DNA from: Acanthopleuribacter pedis
GTDB lineage: Bacteria; Acidobacteriota; Holophagae; Acanthopleuribacterales; Acanthopleuribacteraceae
Assembly (NCBI RefSeq): GCF_017377855.1
Contig: NZ_JAFREP010000039.1
Coordinates: forward strand, 27,153-91,152
Direction: 5' to 3'
DNA length: 64,000 nt
Part shown: piece by piece, positions 52,677 through 61,569 of the stretch
How positions within the stretch are numbered: position 1 is the first letter of the stretch
How the letters are laid out: each line of letters begins with the position of its first letter
Notes under the pieces: generated by a model
Told to the model about the DNA's origin: nothing
The model's database searches: none
The model's input: only the letters and a program-made list of their open reading frames with translations
Made by a program: the position numbers and the translations under genes

Positions 52677-54146
52677 ATGAGACCCATTGACACATCCACC
52701 CACAAAACCCCGTCGGAACAAACCCCGGCGCCCGCGCCCGGCGTGCCCACGGACCGCGAACAGCAACAGTTCAGCGATATGATGCGCCAGAAGCAGCGGG
52801 AAGCGGATCCACGCGGCGGAAGCGAACGCTCGCCGATGGAACTGTACCCTCGCCGCGAGGAACGCGGTGAATCGCAAGGCGGCAGCGACCATTGGGACCC
52901 GGATATGCCGTTGGACAACCCAACCGACGCCCAAATGGACATGATGCAAAAAATGCAGCGCAACAAGCGCGAGCGTTTGGAACGACGTCAAGAAGATCAG
53001 CAACGCCAACCGGCTCGGGACGAGCAAGCGGCGGGCAGCGAGCAACAGCCAAAAAACGACGGTGGCGCTAAGGCCTTCGGCGGCGGCGAACGCACGCTTT
53101 CACCCTTCGCGCAACAACCATCCGGTCAAACCCCGGACAACGGACAAAACACGGCGTTCCAGCGCAACTCGGGTGACACGGCCCTCGCCGGCAACGCCCA
53201 AAGCCAAACCCAAAACCAAGGCGCCGCGGCCGATGCGATGCCCCAAAGCGACATCGCCGCCCAGCCAGGCAGCACCCAAGCAAAACCGACGCCCTCGCCC
53301 GCACCGCGGGCGGATGCAACAACCTTCGGCAACCAGACGGGACCCGACGCGGGCAACCCGGCGCCAAGCGGCCAACCCGGCGGCATGCCGCACCCGGCGG
53401 GCGCGGAAGTCACCCAGAGTCAGCAACAACTGCTGTGGCAAAATATGGCGCCCACCAAACAAGCGCCCACCTTGGGTAATCCGCTGCCGGAAGGCGCGCC
53501 CAAACAAGCGGGCGATAACCCAAGCGCTCCGCTCGGTGCCGACACGACCCGCTTAAGCGGCGAGCACATCCTCGGCACCCTGCAACGCCGTCAAGGCGAC
53601 GGCAATCAGGGTGGCGGTCAAGGCGGCGGCAAAGGCGGTAAAGCAAGCGAAGCCGTTGGCGAAAATGGTTTTGCAACGCCGCAAAACGCGGGTGAAGCCA
53701 TTTTGGGTATGTTGCAACAGAACCACAGCGCCACCGGTGAAGTAAGCGCGGCCCAGGCCCCCAAGGCGGCCCAAATGGTCAGCGACATCGCGGACAAAAT
53801 TGTGGATCGCATTTTGGTCTCCGATGCGGCCTCGATGGGCAAGGACGAGGTTCGCCTCATCCTGAAAAATTCGGTGCTCCCCGAGACCGAGGTCCGCATT
53901 ACCCGCGAGGGTGGCAACCTGGAAATCCAACTGGTGACCAAGGATACCGACGCCTATCGCCTGCTCAACGACCGCACCGACAACTTGCAGCATTTTCTGA
54001 AAGAGAAACTCAAAGACAACGATATCAACGTGCGTTTGCAATTCGCCGAGGGCTCCGAGCGCGGCGAGAACCAGCGCGATCAAGACGGCCGTTCCCGACA
54101 ACAGCGCAACCTCTACGACGAGATGCAGGAAGAACCCCAGGACTAA
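52677..54146 (+). CDS. sctP: T3SS needle-length regulator SctP
   Basis: 489 residues. A long Gln/Pro/Gly/Ala-rich, disordered N-terminal part (to about 340) acts as ruler in this family. A compact C-terminal T3S4/FliK-like domain (360-470) has SDIADKIVDRILVSDAASMG, LPETEVRITREGGNLEIQLV and LNDRTDNLQHFLKEKL. SctP measures the needle and switches SctU to middle substrates. The N-terminal composition is the reason for frameshadow-rich minus strand here. Position between sctO and sctQ agrees. Confidence 0.85.
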   Translation: MRPIDTSTHKTPSEQTPAPAPGVPTDREQQQFSDMMRQKQREADPRGGSERSPMELYPRREERGESQGGSDHWDPDMPLDNPTDAQMDMMQKMQRNKRERLERRQEDQQRQPARDEQAAGSEQQPKNDGGAKAFGGGERTLSPFAQQPSGQTPDNGQNTAFQRNSGDTALAGNAQSQTQNQGAAADAMPQSDIAAQPGSTQAKPTPSPAPRADATTFGNQTGPDAGNPAPSGQPGGMPHPAGAEVTQSQQQLLWQNMAPTKQAPTLGNPLPEGAPKQAGDNPSAPLGADTTRLSGEHILGTLQRRQGDGNQGGGQGGGKGGKASEAVGENGFATPQNAGEAILGMLQQNHSATGEVSAAQAPKAAQMVSDIADKIVDRILVSDAASMGKDEVRLILKNSVLPETEVRITREGGNLEIQLVTKDTDAYRLLNDRTDNLQHFLKEKLKDNDINVRLQFAEGSERGENQRDQDGRSRQQRNLYDEMQEEPQD

Positions 54147-54210
54147 GCGGGTCGGCACGGCACGTACCGGCCTCGACCCTTAAGAAATCACCCCAAAGGC
54201 GGCAACAACC

Positions 54211-55260
54211 ATGAGCTTAGAGACGCCCACCGTTTCAGCATTTGAACCCAGAACGATCCAAGGCCACGAAGCCTACCTGCTCAACCGAATTTTCCGCAAG
54301 AACGGTTGCTTCAGCGTGGACTTGGGCGACCAAAGTTACCAAGTCAAATTCTCACCGGTCCCCTTTTTGTACCAGCCTACCTTGGCCTTGGAAATCGGCG
54401 CCGGCGAGAGCCAGGTGCGGGTCGCTCTGGAGCACATGGATTTTATGGCCAACGTCAGTGAGACCTTGGGCAACCTGCCCTTGGCCGAAATGCCGGAAGA
54501 ATTGCGCAACGCGGTGTTTGAGACCGTGCTGGAAGGCGCGATGAAACGGTTTGAGGTCTGGTCCGGCTTGCACAGCCATGTTCGCCAGGTGTTGTATCCC
54601 ATCGATCAGCAGGGATTTGACGCCTTTTTCCGGGGTTACGGTCAAACGATGTTTTTCCAACTGATCCGGCTTGAGGACCAAAAACCGATCCGCGGGCAAA
54701 TCAGCTTCAAAGGCAACGCAATGGCCTTGTTTGCCGATCTTCTCGAAAAAATACAGGCATTTGCGTTCACGACCTGGGAGAATATGGCCTTTGGCGCCCG
54801 CGTCGAGGTCGGTTTTACCGCGATCCAACTCGGTGAAGTGCGCGGCCTGGGGTTACACGACATCGTGCTGTTCGATCAGTGCGGGCTCGACCCCACGCAA
54901 CCGGGCTTCAACGGCATGGCCATGTTGCGCATTCCCGGCGACATGGTCCTGGTCGGCAAACTGAATCAGTCAATTTTTACGGTGGAGAAAATACAAATGC
55001 AAGAGCAACAAGAAGGCGGAGAACAAGCAATGGCAGACGGTTTGGACAGCCTCGATATCAACATGGTTTTTGAAATCGGTCGCAAGGAAATCAACTTGGG
55101 TGATTTGCGCGCGATCCAACCAGGCTTTGTCATTGATTTGGAACAACCGCTGGAAAAGCCGGTTACGATTCGCGCCAACGGCAAACTCATCGGTCGCGGT
55201 GAATTGGTTCAGGTTGAAGAAAGCCTGGGCGTCCGCTTCCTCGAGTTGTTTGACCAATAG
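54211..55260 (+). CDS. sctQ: T3SS sorting-platform/C-ring protein SctQ
   Basis: 349 residues. The first 200 are variable; a middle SpoA-like region (about 180-260; FGARVEVGFTAIQLGEVRGL, GMAMLRIPGDMVLVGKL) and a C-terminal SpoA domain (285-349; VFEIGRKEINLGDLRAIQPG, PVTIRANGKLIGRGELVQVE, LGVRFLELFDQ) are clear. SctQ builds the cytoplasmic pods. An internal start at codon 274 may yield a separate SctQ-C (see next). The TAG stop lies inside the first unit of a 17-bp tandem array. Confidence 0.92.
   Translation: MSLETPTVSAFEPRTIQGHEAYLLNRIFRKNGCFSVDLGDQSYQVKFSPVPFLYQPTLALEIGAGESQVRVALEHMDFMANVSETLGNLPLAEMPEELRNAVFETVLEGAMKRFEVWSGLHSHVRQVLYPIDQQGFDAFFRGYGQTMFFQLIRLEDQKPIRGQISFKGNAMALFADLLEKIQAFAFTTWENMAFGARVEVGFTAIQLGEVRGLGLHDIVLFDQCGLDPTQPGFNGMAMLRIPGDMVLVGKLNQSIFTVEKIQMQEQQEGGEQAMADGLDSLDINMVFEIGRKEINLGDLRAIQPGFVIDLEQPLEKPVTIRANGKLIGRGELVQVEESLGVRFLELFDQ
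55030..55260 (+). CDS. Possible internally initiated SctQ-C fragment
   Basis: ATG 55030 is in frame with sctQ and is preceded at nine bases by GAAGGCGGA, a good ribosome site. It would give 76 residues that are just the C-terminal SpoA domain. YscQ, SsaQ, Spa33 and some others make such a short form, which dimerises and binds the long form. Expression here is inferred from the site alone. Confidence 0.5.
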   Translation: MADGLDSLDINMVFEIGRKEINLGDLRAIQPGFVIDLEQPLEKPVTIRANGKLIGRGELVQVEESLGVRFLELFDQ

Positions 55261-55418
55261 GTCAAACGGACCAATAGGTCAAACGGACCAATAGGTCAAA
55301 CGGACCAATAGGTCAAACGGACCAATAGGTCAAACGGACCAATAGGTCAAACGGACCAATAGGTCAAACGGACCAATAGGTCAAACGGACCAGCAGGTCA
55401 AACGGACCAATAGGTCAA
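55252..55418. repeat. 17-bp tandem array starting inside the sctQ stop codon
   Basis: Unit GACCAATAGGTCAAACG begins at 55252, 55269, 55286, 55303, 55320, 55337, 55354, 55371, 55388 (variant GACCAGCAG) and 55405 (partial, 14 bases). The copies are otherwise identical and contiguous. The first TAG is the sctQ stop. Each unit contains GACC...GGTC, a short inverted repeat, so the transcript could fold. The array fills most of the 221-base sctQ-sctR spacer. Confidence 0.95.
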
Positions 55419-55481
55419 CCCCCCTTACCTTATTAATGAACCCAACCCCCTAAACAGGTCAGTTACCACGGAGTTTCCATC

Positions 55482-56138
55482 ATGGAACAATTCACTATGC
55501 CCAACCCGTTATACATCATCATCGTGCTGGTGATGTTGTCACTCGCGCCTTTCGTGGCGATTATGGTGACCTCGTTCATCAAGCTGGTGGTGGTTTTGTC
55601 CCTGGTGCGCAACGCACTCGGTATTCAGAACATCCCGCCAAACATGGTCATCAACGGGCTGGCCATCATTCTGACGATTTACGTGATGGCGCCGGTCGGA
55701 AACCAGGCCTACAAAATATTCAAAGAAGCCCAAATCGAGGAAGGCAACATCGAAAGCGTGGCCGCCGCGGCGATGGAGGCCAAGGAGCCCTTCCGCGCCT
55801 TTTTGCTGGAACACAGCCATCCGCGCGAGCGCAAGTTCTTCCTGCGGTCGGCCAAAGCGTTGTGGCCGCCGGAAGACGCCGCCGCGCTTGAGGACGACCA
55901 CTTCCTGGTGCTGATCCCGGCATTTACGGTAAGTGAACTCACGGCCGCTTTCCAAATAGGCTTCATGCTGTACCTACCCTTCATCGCCATTGACCTCGTT
56001 GTTTCGAACATCCTCCTCGCGATGGGCATGATGATGGTTTCACCGATGACCATATCCCTACCGTTTAAACTACTGCTCTTCGTCCTCTTGGACGGATGGG
56101 CGCGGCTTATCCACGGCTTGGTTTTGACCTACGCTTAA
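55482..56138 (+). CDS. sctR: T3SS export-gate protein SctR
   Basis: 218 residues, usual length. FliP/SctR signatures: PFVAIMVTSFIKLVVVLSLV, RNALGIQNIPPNMVINGLAI, LLEHSHPRERKF, PAFTVSELTAAFQIGFMLY, LPFIAIDLVVSNILLAMGMM. Four membrane segments. The SctR pentamer with SctT and SctS forms the export pore. ATG 55482 follows CGGAGTTTCC. It comes directly after the 17-bp array. Confidence 0.97.
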   Translation: MEQFTMPNPLYIIIVLVMLSLAPFVAIMVTSFIKLVVVLSLVRNALGIQNIPPNMVINGLAIILTIYVMAPVGNQAYKIFKEAQIEEGNIESVAAAAMEAKEPFRAFLLEHSHPRERKFFLRSAKALWPPEDAAALEDDHFLVLIPAFTVSELTAAFQIGFMLYLPFIAIDLVVSNILLAMGMMMVSPMTISLPFKLLLFVLLDGWARLIHGLVLTYA

Positions 56139-56159
56139 GCCGGGAACAAGGAGAACTCC

Positions 56160-56429
56160 ATGGATGAAGCAACTATCATCGACATGACGATTCAATCGAT
56201 GACCCTGGTTTTGGTGCTGTCGTTACCACCGATCATCGTCGCCTCGGTTTCCGGGGTCCTGGTCAGCCTGATCCAAGCCTTGACCCAGGTTCAGGAACAA
56301 ACGCTGTCTTTTGCGGTCAAACTTTTGGCCGTGTTTGCGACCCTCGTGCTCACCGCGCGCTGGGTCGGTGCCGAGCTGATTCTGTTCGGTACCAAAATGT
56401 TCGAGACCTTCCCCTACGCCGTTAAGTAA
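56160..56429 (+). CDS. sctS: T3SS export-gate protein SctS
   Basis: 89 residues, two hydrophobic helices with family motifs (LVLVLSLPPIIVASVSGVLV, SLIQALTQVQEQTLSFAVKL). FliQ/SctS type; four copies join the SctRST pore. Starts 21 bases after sctR with AAGGAGAACTCC. Confidence 0.96.
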   Translation: MDEATIIDMTIQSMTLVLVLSLPPIIVASVSGVLVSLIQALTQVQEQTLSFAVKLLAVFATLVLTARWVGAELILFGTKMFETFPYAVK

Positions 56430-56461
56430 CCCACCATCTTTTAACGAAAGAGAATCCCCCA

Positions 56462-57247
56462 ATGACCGAACTGGATGAACTCAAACAAGTCATACTCACC
56501 ATCGGCGTCTGTTCGCCGCGTTTTCTGGCAATGTTTGCGGTCATCCCGTTTTTGGGGCAAACGGTGTTGCAAGGCATGGTGCGCAACAGCTTCGTTGTCA
56601 GCCTGACGCTGTTGGTGTTCCCCATCGTGCGCCAGACCATGCCCGAACAGGTCGACATGATGTTGCTGGTGGCGGTGCTGGTCAAAGAAGTGTTGATTGG
56701 GCTGATCATCGGTTTTGTGGTGAGCGTCGTGTTTTGGGTCGGCGAAAGTGTCGGCTTTTTTATCGACAACCAACGGGGCACCACCATGGCCCAGGTCGTC
56801 GACCCCCTTTCCGGCCACAACACCTCGCCGCTCGGCAGTATGATCCTGCAAATGTTGGCGGTGCTGTTTCTCTCCAGCGGCGGCATGTTGCTCCTGCTCG
56901 GCGGGTTGTTCGAAACTTTTGTCATCTGGCCGGTGTTCTCCTTTTTCCCAACGCTGGACCCCAATTTCGCGATCTTTTTCTTGGAACTGGTCGACATGCT
57001 GATGGAGTACACCGTTTTGTACGCCTCGCCGATCATCATCGCGGTTTTTGTTTCCGAACTGGGCCTCGGCCTGATCAACCGTTTCGCCCCTTCCCTCAAC
57101 GTATTTTTCCTGGCCATGCCGATTAAGTCCGGCATTGCCAGCTTCTTACTGATCATCTACACCTTATACGTGTTTTACCTCATTCTCTCCTCCGGTGAGG
57201 GGCTGCGTGATTTGGTGACTTTTGTGAACACGGTGCTTCATGAGTGA
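56462..57247 (+). CDS. sctT: T3SS export-gate protein SctT
   Basis: 261 residues, six hydrophobic segments. FliR/SctT motifs: VCSPRFLAMFAVIPFLGQTV, LIIGFVVSVVFWVGESVGFF, IDNQRGTTMAQVVDP, LGLGLINRFAPSLNVFFLAM, PIKSGIASFLLIIY. One copy per pore. The stop overlaps the start of sctU by eight bases. Confidence 0.96.
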   Translation: MTELDELKQVILTIGVCSPRFLAMFAVIPFLGQTVLQGMVRNSFVVSLTLLVFPIVRQTMPEQVDMMLLVAVLVKEVLIGLIIGFVVSVVFWVGESVGFFIDNQRGTTMAQVVDPLSGHNTSPLGSMILQMLAVLFLSSGGMLLLLGGLFETFVIWPVFSFFPTLDPNFAIFFLELVDMLMEYTVLYASPIIIAVFVSELGLGLINRFAPSLNVFFLAMPIKSGIASFLLIIYTLYVFYLILSSGEGLRDLVTFVNTVLHE

Positions 57248-58295
57248 GAAGACCGAACAACCGACCCCGAAAAAGCTGAGGGATGCGAGGAAAAAAGGCC
57301 AAGTCGCCAAAAGCAAAGAGATTCCTTCAGCGGTCATCATCATCTACACCTTCTTGCTCACCTGGGCCATGTTCGACACCATCGTTGAAAAAATGATCGA
57401 AATGATCACCATCCCGACGCTCTACTACGACCGTCCCTTCAAGGAAGGCCTCGACGCCACGGTTCACGGCGTCCTCAACACCTTGGTGTTTCTTTCCATG
57501 CCCTACGTGTTCGGCGCGGCTTTTGTCGGCGTCTTGGCCAACTTCTTCCAGGTAGGTTTCCTGTTTTCAATGGAATCCATCAAACCTGAACTCAAAAAGT
57601 TGAACCCCGTCGAGGGTGTCAAAAAAATCTTTTCGATGAACAACCTGGTCGAACTGATTAAGTCGATCCTCAAAATCGCCTTTCTCTCGACCTTGCTGTA
57701 CCTGGTCATTCGCGACGCCATCGACCCGCTGTTTAAGATCCCCACGCTGGGGATGGAAGGCGTGCGCATGATGCTGGGCGCGATCCTTTACCAGGTGTTT
57801 ATCTACACGGCGGCGGCTTTTGTGATCGTGGCGGCCTTTGATTTCGCTTGGCAGCAACACTCCCACACCAAAAAACTCAAAATGACCAAGGACGAGGTCA
57901 AACGCGAGTACAAAGAATCGGAAGGCGACCCCCTCATCAAGGGCAAACGGAAACAACTGCACCAGGAGTTGGTCAACGACGACACGGTGCAAAAGACCAA
58001 AAAAGCGAGTGTACTGGTGACAAACCCAACCCACATTGCCGTCGCCCTGTTCTACGACGAGGAAAAAACCAAATTGCCGACGGTGGTCGCCAAGGGCACC
58101 GACCACGTGGCCAAGGCCATGATGCGCGTCGCCGAGGAAGCGGGCGTCCCGATCATGCGCAATGTGCCGCTGGCCCGCTCGCTGCATGAACAGGCCATCC
58201 CCGACCACTACATCCCCAGGGATCTGCTGGAACCGGTGGCCGAGGTCTTGCGCTGGGTCCGCGAGTTAGAAGAGGAGAATTCGCCGGGTTATTAA
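57240..58295 (+). CDS. sctU: T3SS autocleaving switch protein SctU
   Basis: 351 residues. Start MSEKTEQPTPKKLRDARKKG is the FlhB/SctU signature. Four membrane segments (to about 205), then the cytoplasmic domain with NPTH at 262-265, the site of self-cleavage between Asn and Pro, and the downstream PTVVAKGTDHVAKAMMRVAE, VPIMRNVPLARSLHEQ. All needed residues are intact. SctU changes export specificity with SctP. End of the contiguous apparatus run. Confidence 0.97.
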   Translation: MSEKTEQPTPKKLRDARKKGQVAKSKEIPSAVIIIYTFLLTWAMFDTIVEKMIEMITIPTLYYDRPFKEGLDATVHGVLNTLVFLSMPYVFGAAFVGVLANFFQVGFLFSMESIKPELKKLNPVEGVKKIFSMNNLVELIKSILKIAFLSTLLYLVIRDAIDPLFKIPTLGMEGVRMMLGAILYQVFIYTAAAFVIVAAFDFAWQQHSHTKKLKMTKDEVKREYKESEGDPLIKGKRKQLHQELVNDDTVQKTKKASVLVTNPTHIAVALFYDEEKTKLPTVVAKGTDHVAKAMMRVAEEAGVPIMRNVPLARSLHEQAIPDHYIPRDLLEPVAEVLRWVRELEEENSPGY

Positions 58296-58341
58296 CCCCG
58301 GCCGGCCACTTCGCTACCGGCACCTTCCCAATGGAGCATTG

Positions 58342-60186
58342 ATGACGGATTCGTCGACACAAACCACCTGGATCGAACAACTTTGGCACCTGCAAACGCG
58401 AGATTCGCCGATGGGCGCCGCGGATGTCGCCGCCTTTCGTACCGCAACCGGCGGCGGGGATCCCGACGCGCTGGACGCGGCATTTTTGGCACAACACCCC
58501 GAGGCCTTGGTGACGCCCTCGGGTCTGCTGACCTTTCCCGCGCTGGCCGAGGCCCGCGTTGCCGTTTCCCGCGGCGTACCCATGGTGCGCGAATGGATCG
58601 GCGCTTCCGGTACCTATTACGTCTACGACCGCGCCGGCAACACCGAGGCGCCGCCCCTGGGGGTTTTCAAACCCGAAACCGAGGATTACCAACCCGACCC
58701 CGACGACCTAACCGCCATTCGCGCCGACCCCAAGCTGCACCCAATGCGGGATCGCGTGGCCGCCTGGTTCCCCGACAGCGAAGCGGAAATGCTGCAACGC
58801 ATGGTCGACGAGGATCGCTATTTTTACCTGAGCGCCCCCCTGGGAACCGGTCCCGCCAAGGAAGTCATCGCCTCCGCGATTGGCGCGGCGGTGGGCGTGC
58901 CCCACACGGTGATGACCGAATTCAACGGGGTGCGCGGTAGTTTTCAAAGTTACGTCCGCGACCTAAAACGCCTCAACCAGCGTCCCGACCTCTGGCAGCC
59001 GGCGTTTCGTTTGTTGGCGCACCGGGCCCGGTTGCAGACCATCGGCGCCTTCATCGGGGTGCTCGGCCAAGAAGATACCTGGGAAATTTACGCCGCCGGC
59101 AAGGGCCCGAACCCTGACCTGATCACCCTCGACCACAACAAATGTTTTACCGATTTGTTGGTGCGCTTCCAACGGCAAACCTTGAGCCTGATGTTTTCCG
59201 AAACACGCGAACTGCGTCAAACCCTGGGTTGGCTGTTCACCTTGCCGCTTGCCGAGGCGCCGCGGGCTTGGTCCCTGGACACGGACGCGGTGCCGCGTTT
59301 CGAGAGCGGTAACTACCCCGATTCCGGTTTGGCGGAAATGCGTTTGGCAGGCAAGCTGTGGCACGCCTGCCGCGACCGCGACCTGCCGATTTGGGACTTT
59401 CTGCAGTTACGCGACCGCCCGTTAACCCAATGGTTCGCCGAACGAGGCGACCCCGACGCCGACCCAAGCATGCTTGCCGAGGAACGCGCCGCCCAACGCG
59501 CGACTTGGCCGCAACCTCATTGTGGACCCTGTTCCGATGGGTTCACCGCGCACGTTTCGGCGTTTCTCCAAAAAGCCGTCAACCCAAAACCAAGCGACAT
59601 CAACCCTTGGTTTGTGGAAGACCTCGGCCTCCACCCTTTGACCTTACCGGCCGGAACCTTGGATGGAGCACGCTTCCCGGGGCAACGCATTTTTTGTGAA
59701 ACCGAACCCGACCCGAGCTGGACCCGAACCGCATTGAACGGATTAAAAAGCTTTTGTAGCCAAGTATTTGGCGACGAAAAGGCAGACCAGGCCCTGACCG
59801 ATCTCAGCCACCTGATTTCGGTTTGGTGGATGGAAGCCTTGGCCTCGGCCAACGCGGCAAAACACGGGGTCGCACTTTGGCCCGACGGGCGACCGGCCCA
59901 GTTGATCGCCGAGGAATCACGCCCGGACGACCTTCATTTCGAACTATCGGGAACGGCGGGTCGGGCTGCCCTCCAGATCGCCTTCACCCGTCATTTGGCC
60001 GCGCTGACCGACGCGGACGAACACAACAACCTGGCCACGGAACCACGCGCCTCGCGCTTCCACCTTTCCCTGAAAATCACCCTAAACTACGGCGGGGACG
60101 GCCGCGCGTTTTTGGCGTTGAACGCGGCCGAGGCCGCCTTTGGTTTCGCCCCGCTGGAAACCCGCGAAGAACTCTACCTTTGGTAG
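58342..60186 (+). CDS. PI4-kinase/HipA-fold-like protein, candidate T3SS effector
   Basis: 614 residues from ATG 58342 (TGGAG seven bases upstream). No signal peptide; the first 20 residues are Ser/Thr-rich, as in many T3SS substrates. Residues 90-275 resemble the type II PI4-kinase/HipA kinase plan: YYVYDRAGN, then GVFKPETED (Lys110), PAKEVIASAIGAAVGVPHTV (173-190), GSFQSYV (199-205), EDTWEIY (Asp245) and ITLDHNKCF (Asp264 as metal-binding Asp). The usual NxDR/DNG text is altered, so activity is uncertain. The rest (280-614) is unrecognised, with His/Cys in PHCGPC. It sits between sctU and sctW in the same direction. Likely an effector kinase; a structural or regulatory role is the alternative. 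Confidence 0.6.
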   Translation: MTDSSTQTTWIEQLWHLQTRDSPMGAADVAAFRTATGGGDPDALDAAFLAQHPEALVTPSGLLTFPALAEARVAVSRGVPMVREWIGASGTYYVYDRAGNTEAPPLGVFKPETEDYQPDPDDLTAIRADPKLHPMRDRVAAWFPDSEAEMLQRMVDEDRYFYLSAPLGTGPAKEVIASAIGAAVGVPHTVMTEFNGVRGSFQSYVRDLKRLNQRPDLWQPAFRLLAHRARLQTIGAFIGVLGQEDTWEIYAAGKGPNPDLITLDHNKCFTDLLVRFQRQTLSLMFSETRELRQTLGWLFTLPLAEAPRAWSLDTDAVPRFESGNYPDSGLAEMRLAGKLWHACRDRDLPIWDFLQLRDRPLTQWFAERGDPDADPSMLAEERAAQRATWPQPHCGPCSDGFTAHVSAFLQKAVNPKPSDINPWFVEDLGLHPLTLPAGTLDGARFPGQRIFCETEPDPSWTRTALNGLKSFCSQVFGDEKADQALTDLSHLISVWWMEALASANAAKHGVALWPDGRPAQLIAEESRPDDLHFELSGTAGRAALQIAFTRHLAALTDADEHNNLATEPRASRFHLSLKITLNYGGDGRAFLALNAAEAAFGFAPLETREELYLW

Positions 60187-60363
60187 CGGCGGCGGGGCAT
60201 CGCTCACACGACCCTCGTTTTTTTCCGAAATTTCTCGGGCCTCCATATTATCTACCCATTCTCCGTCCATAATCACATCGGGCGTCTCCCCGTCCCGCCG
60301 GCCGCGGATGTGGATCGTTCTCAACCAAGTGTGTTTCCTCACTTACGACGACGAGGTTTTCCC

Positions 60364-61506
60364 ATGATGGATCGCATCGACTTTCACCAACAGGCACAAC
60401 ACCTGCAATCGACCGACGCCTTCGCTGCTTTTGCAGAAGCCAACGGCCAGTTCAAAGGCCAAAAGGTAGCCCAGCAGAAGGACGCCGCCTCGATGGTTCA
60501 AGACGCGGCCGAGGAAATGACCTTCCAAGCCTCGGAGAAAGTAGAGAAGAAACTGGGTAAACGGCGCGCCGCCGCCAAGGGCATTCGCACCACGGCTCTG
60601 GAAAAAGCGGAGTTCTATCTGAAGAAAATCCGCGACATGGACAAGCCGGAGAAGATGAACAAGTTCATGGAATCCATGAAACGCATGGCCAAAAACATGA
60701 ACCCGCAACAACTGCGGCAAGAAGTTCAGCGCCATTTCAAGGATCCCTCACAACAGTTCGCGGCCTTGGCCTACGCCAAGGAAATGATGACCCAGGAGCC
60801 GGGAAACGAAGGCGTCGGCAAAGCCTTCCAGGACGCCATGGACCACATGATGGACGAGTCCGGCCCGGAAATTCGCGCCGGCTTCAACGTCACCGACGAC
60901 GCCATGGAGTTCTCGGCCAAAGGCCTCAAGGACACCCAACAACTCCGCGACTTCTACCGCGACACCGTCCTCAAATACGAGGGGTTCCACGAAACCTACA
61001 ACGAGATTTTGGAACAATACGGCGAAACCGAATTCGGCAAAGCCATCGATTTCCTCATCAAAGCGGTGGGCAGCGAACTACAGTCCAAGGGCCCCTCCAT
61101 CACCCACGTGGAGCTGAAACGCATCATCGACGATTTGTACTCGTTGGAAATGTTGGGTAACATTCACCGCAATTGTGACGAATTACTTGAGAAGATTCGC
61201 AAAGCCTACCGCCTTGCCTTGAAAATGAACACCAAGGCCTTTATGGGCCGCCTGATGGGGCTGAAATCCGAAAAATGGTTGCGCATGGACCACGTCGCCA
61301 AGTTGGTCGCGCAATTGGGATGTGACCCCATCGAAGCTCAGATTTATTTCCTACGCGAAATGGGAACCCTGATCAAAGATCTGCCCCTCAAAATCTTCGA
61401 AGAGGATATGGAGAAACGGGAAAAGCTGATCGATGTGACCCAGGAAGCCCTCGACGACGCCATCGACCGCGAGGAGGAAATGTTGGAGGAAGAAGACGAT
61501 TACTAG
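60364..61506 (+). CDS. sctW: T3SS gatekeeper SctW (YopN-TyeA-like fusion)
   Basis: 380 residues from ATG 60364 (GACGAGG upstream). Helical throughout. Residues 40-240 fit the HrpJ/YopN domain (KAEFYLKKIRDMDKPEKMNK, PQQLRQEVQRHFKDPSQQFA, LRDFYRDTVLKYEGFHETYN) and 290-365 the TyeA part (LMGLKSEKWLRMDHVAKLV, LGCDPIEAQIYFLREMGTLI). In Yersinia these are two genes; here one, as in SctW of other systems. It blocks effectors until contact. The frame closes with TAG that is the start of a CTAGCCCGC repeat, so the acidic tail EEMLEEEDDY may once have been longer. Confidence 0.88.
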   Translation: MMDRIDFHQQAQHLQSTDAFAAFAEANGQFKGQKVAQQKDAASMVQDAAEEMTFQASEKVEKKLGKRRAAAKGIRTTALEKAEFYLKKIRDMDKPEKMNKFMESMKRMAKNMNPQQLRQEVQRHFKDPSQQFAALAYAKEMMTQEPGNEGVGKAFQDAMDHMMDESGPEIRAGFNVTDDAMEFSAKGLKDTQQLRDFYRDTVLKYEGFHETYNEILEQYGETEFGKAIDFLIKAVGSELQSKGPSITHVELKRIIDDLYSLEMLGNIHRNCDELLEKIRKAYRLALKMNTKAFMGRLMGLKSEKWLRMDHVAKLVAQLGCDPIEAQIYFLREMGTLIKDLPLKIFEEDMEKREKLIDVTQEALDDAIDREEEMLEEEDDY

Positions 61507-61520
61507 CCCGCATTTTCACA
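61503..61520 (+). repeat. CTAGCCCGC-family repeat end at the sctW stop codon
   Basis: CTAGCCCGCATTTTCACA matches the ends of the elements at 4961 and 9232 with one difference. The TAG inside it (61504-61506) is the sctW stop. No inverted partner was found within the next 60 bases, so this is a solo end. Confidence 0.55.
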
Positions 61521-61569
61521 CTTCCCCACGAGCGAACCACGACCCATCACCCAATAAGGAGCACCAACC

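Noticed and set aside
55252..55418. CRISPR array
   Set aside because: Units are contiguous at 17 bases with no spacers and no cas genes nearby; the same applies to the 16-bp and 64-bp arrays.
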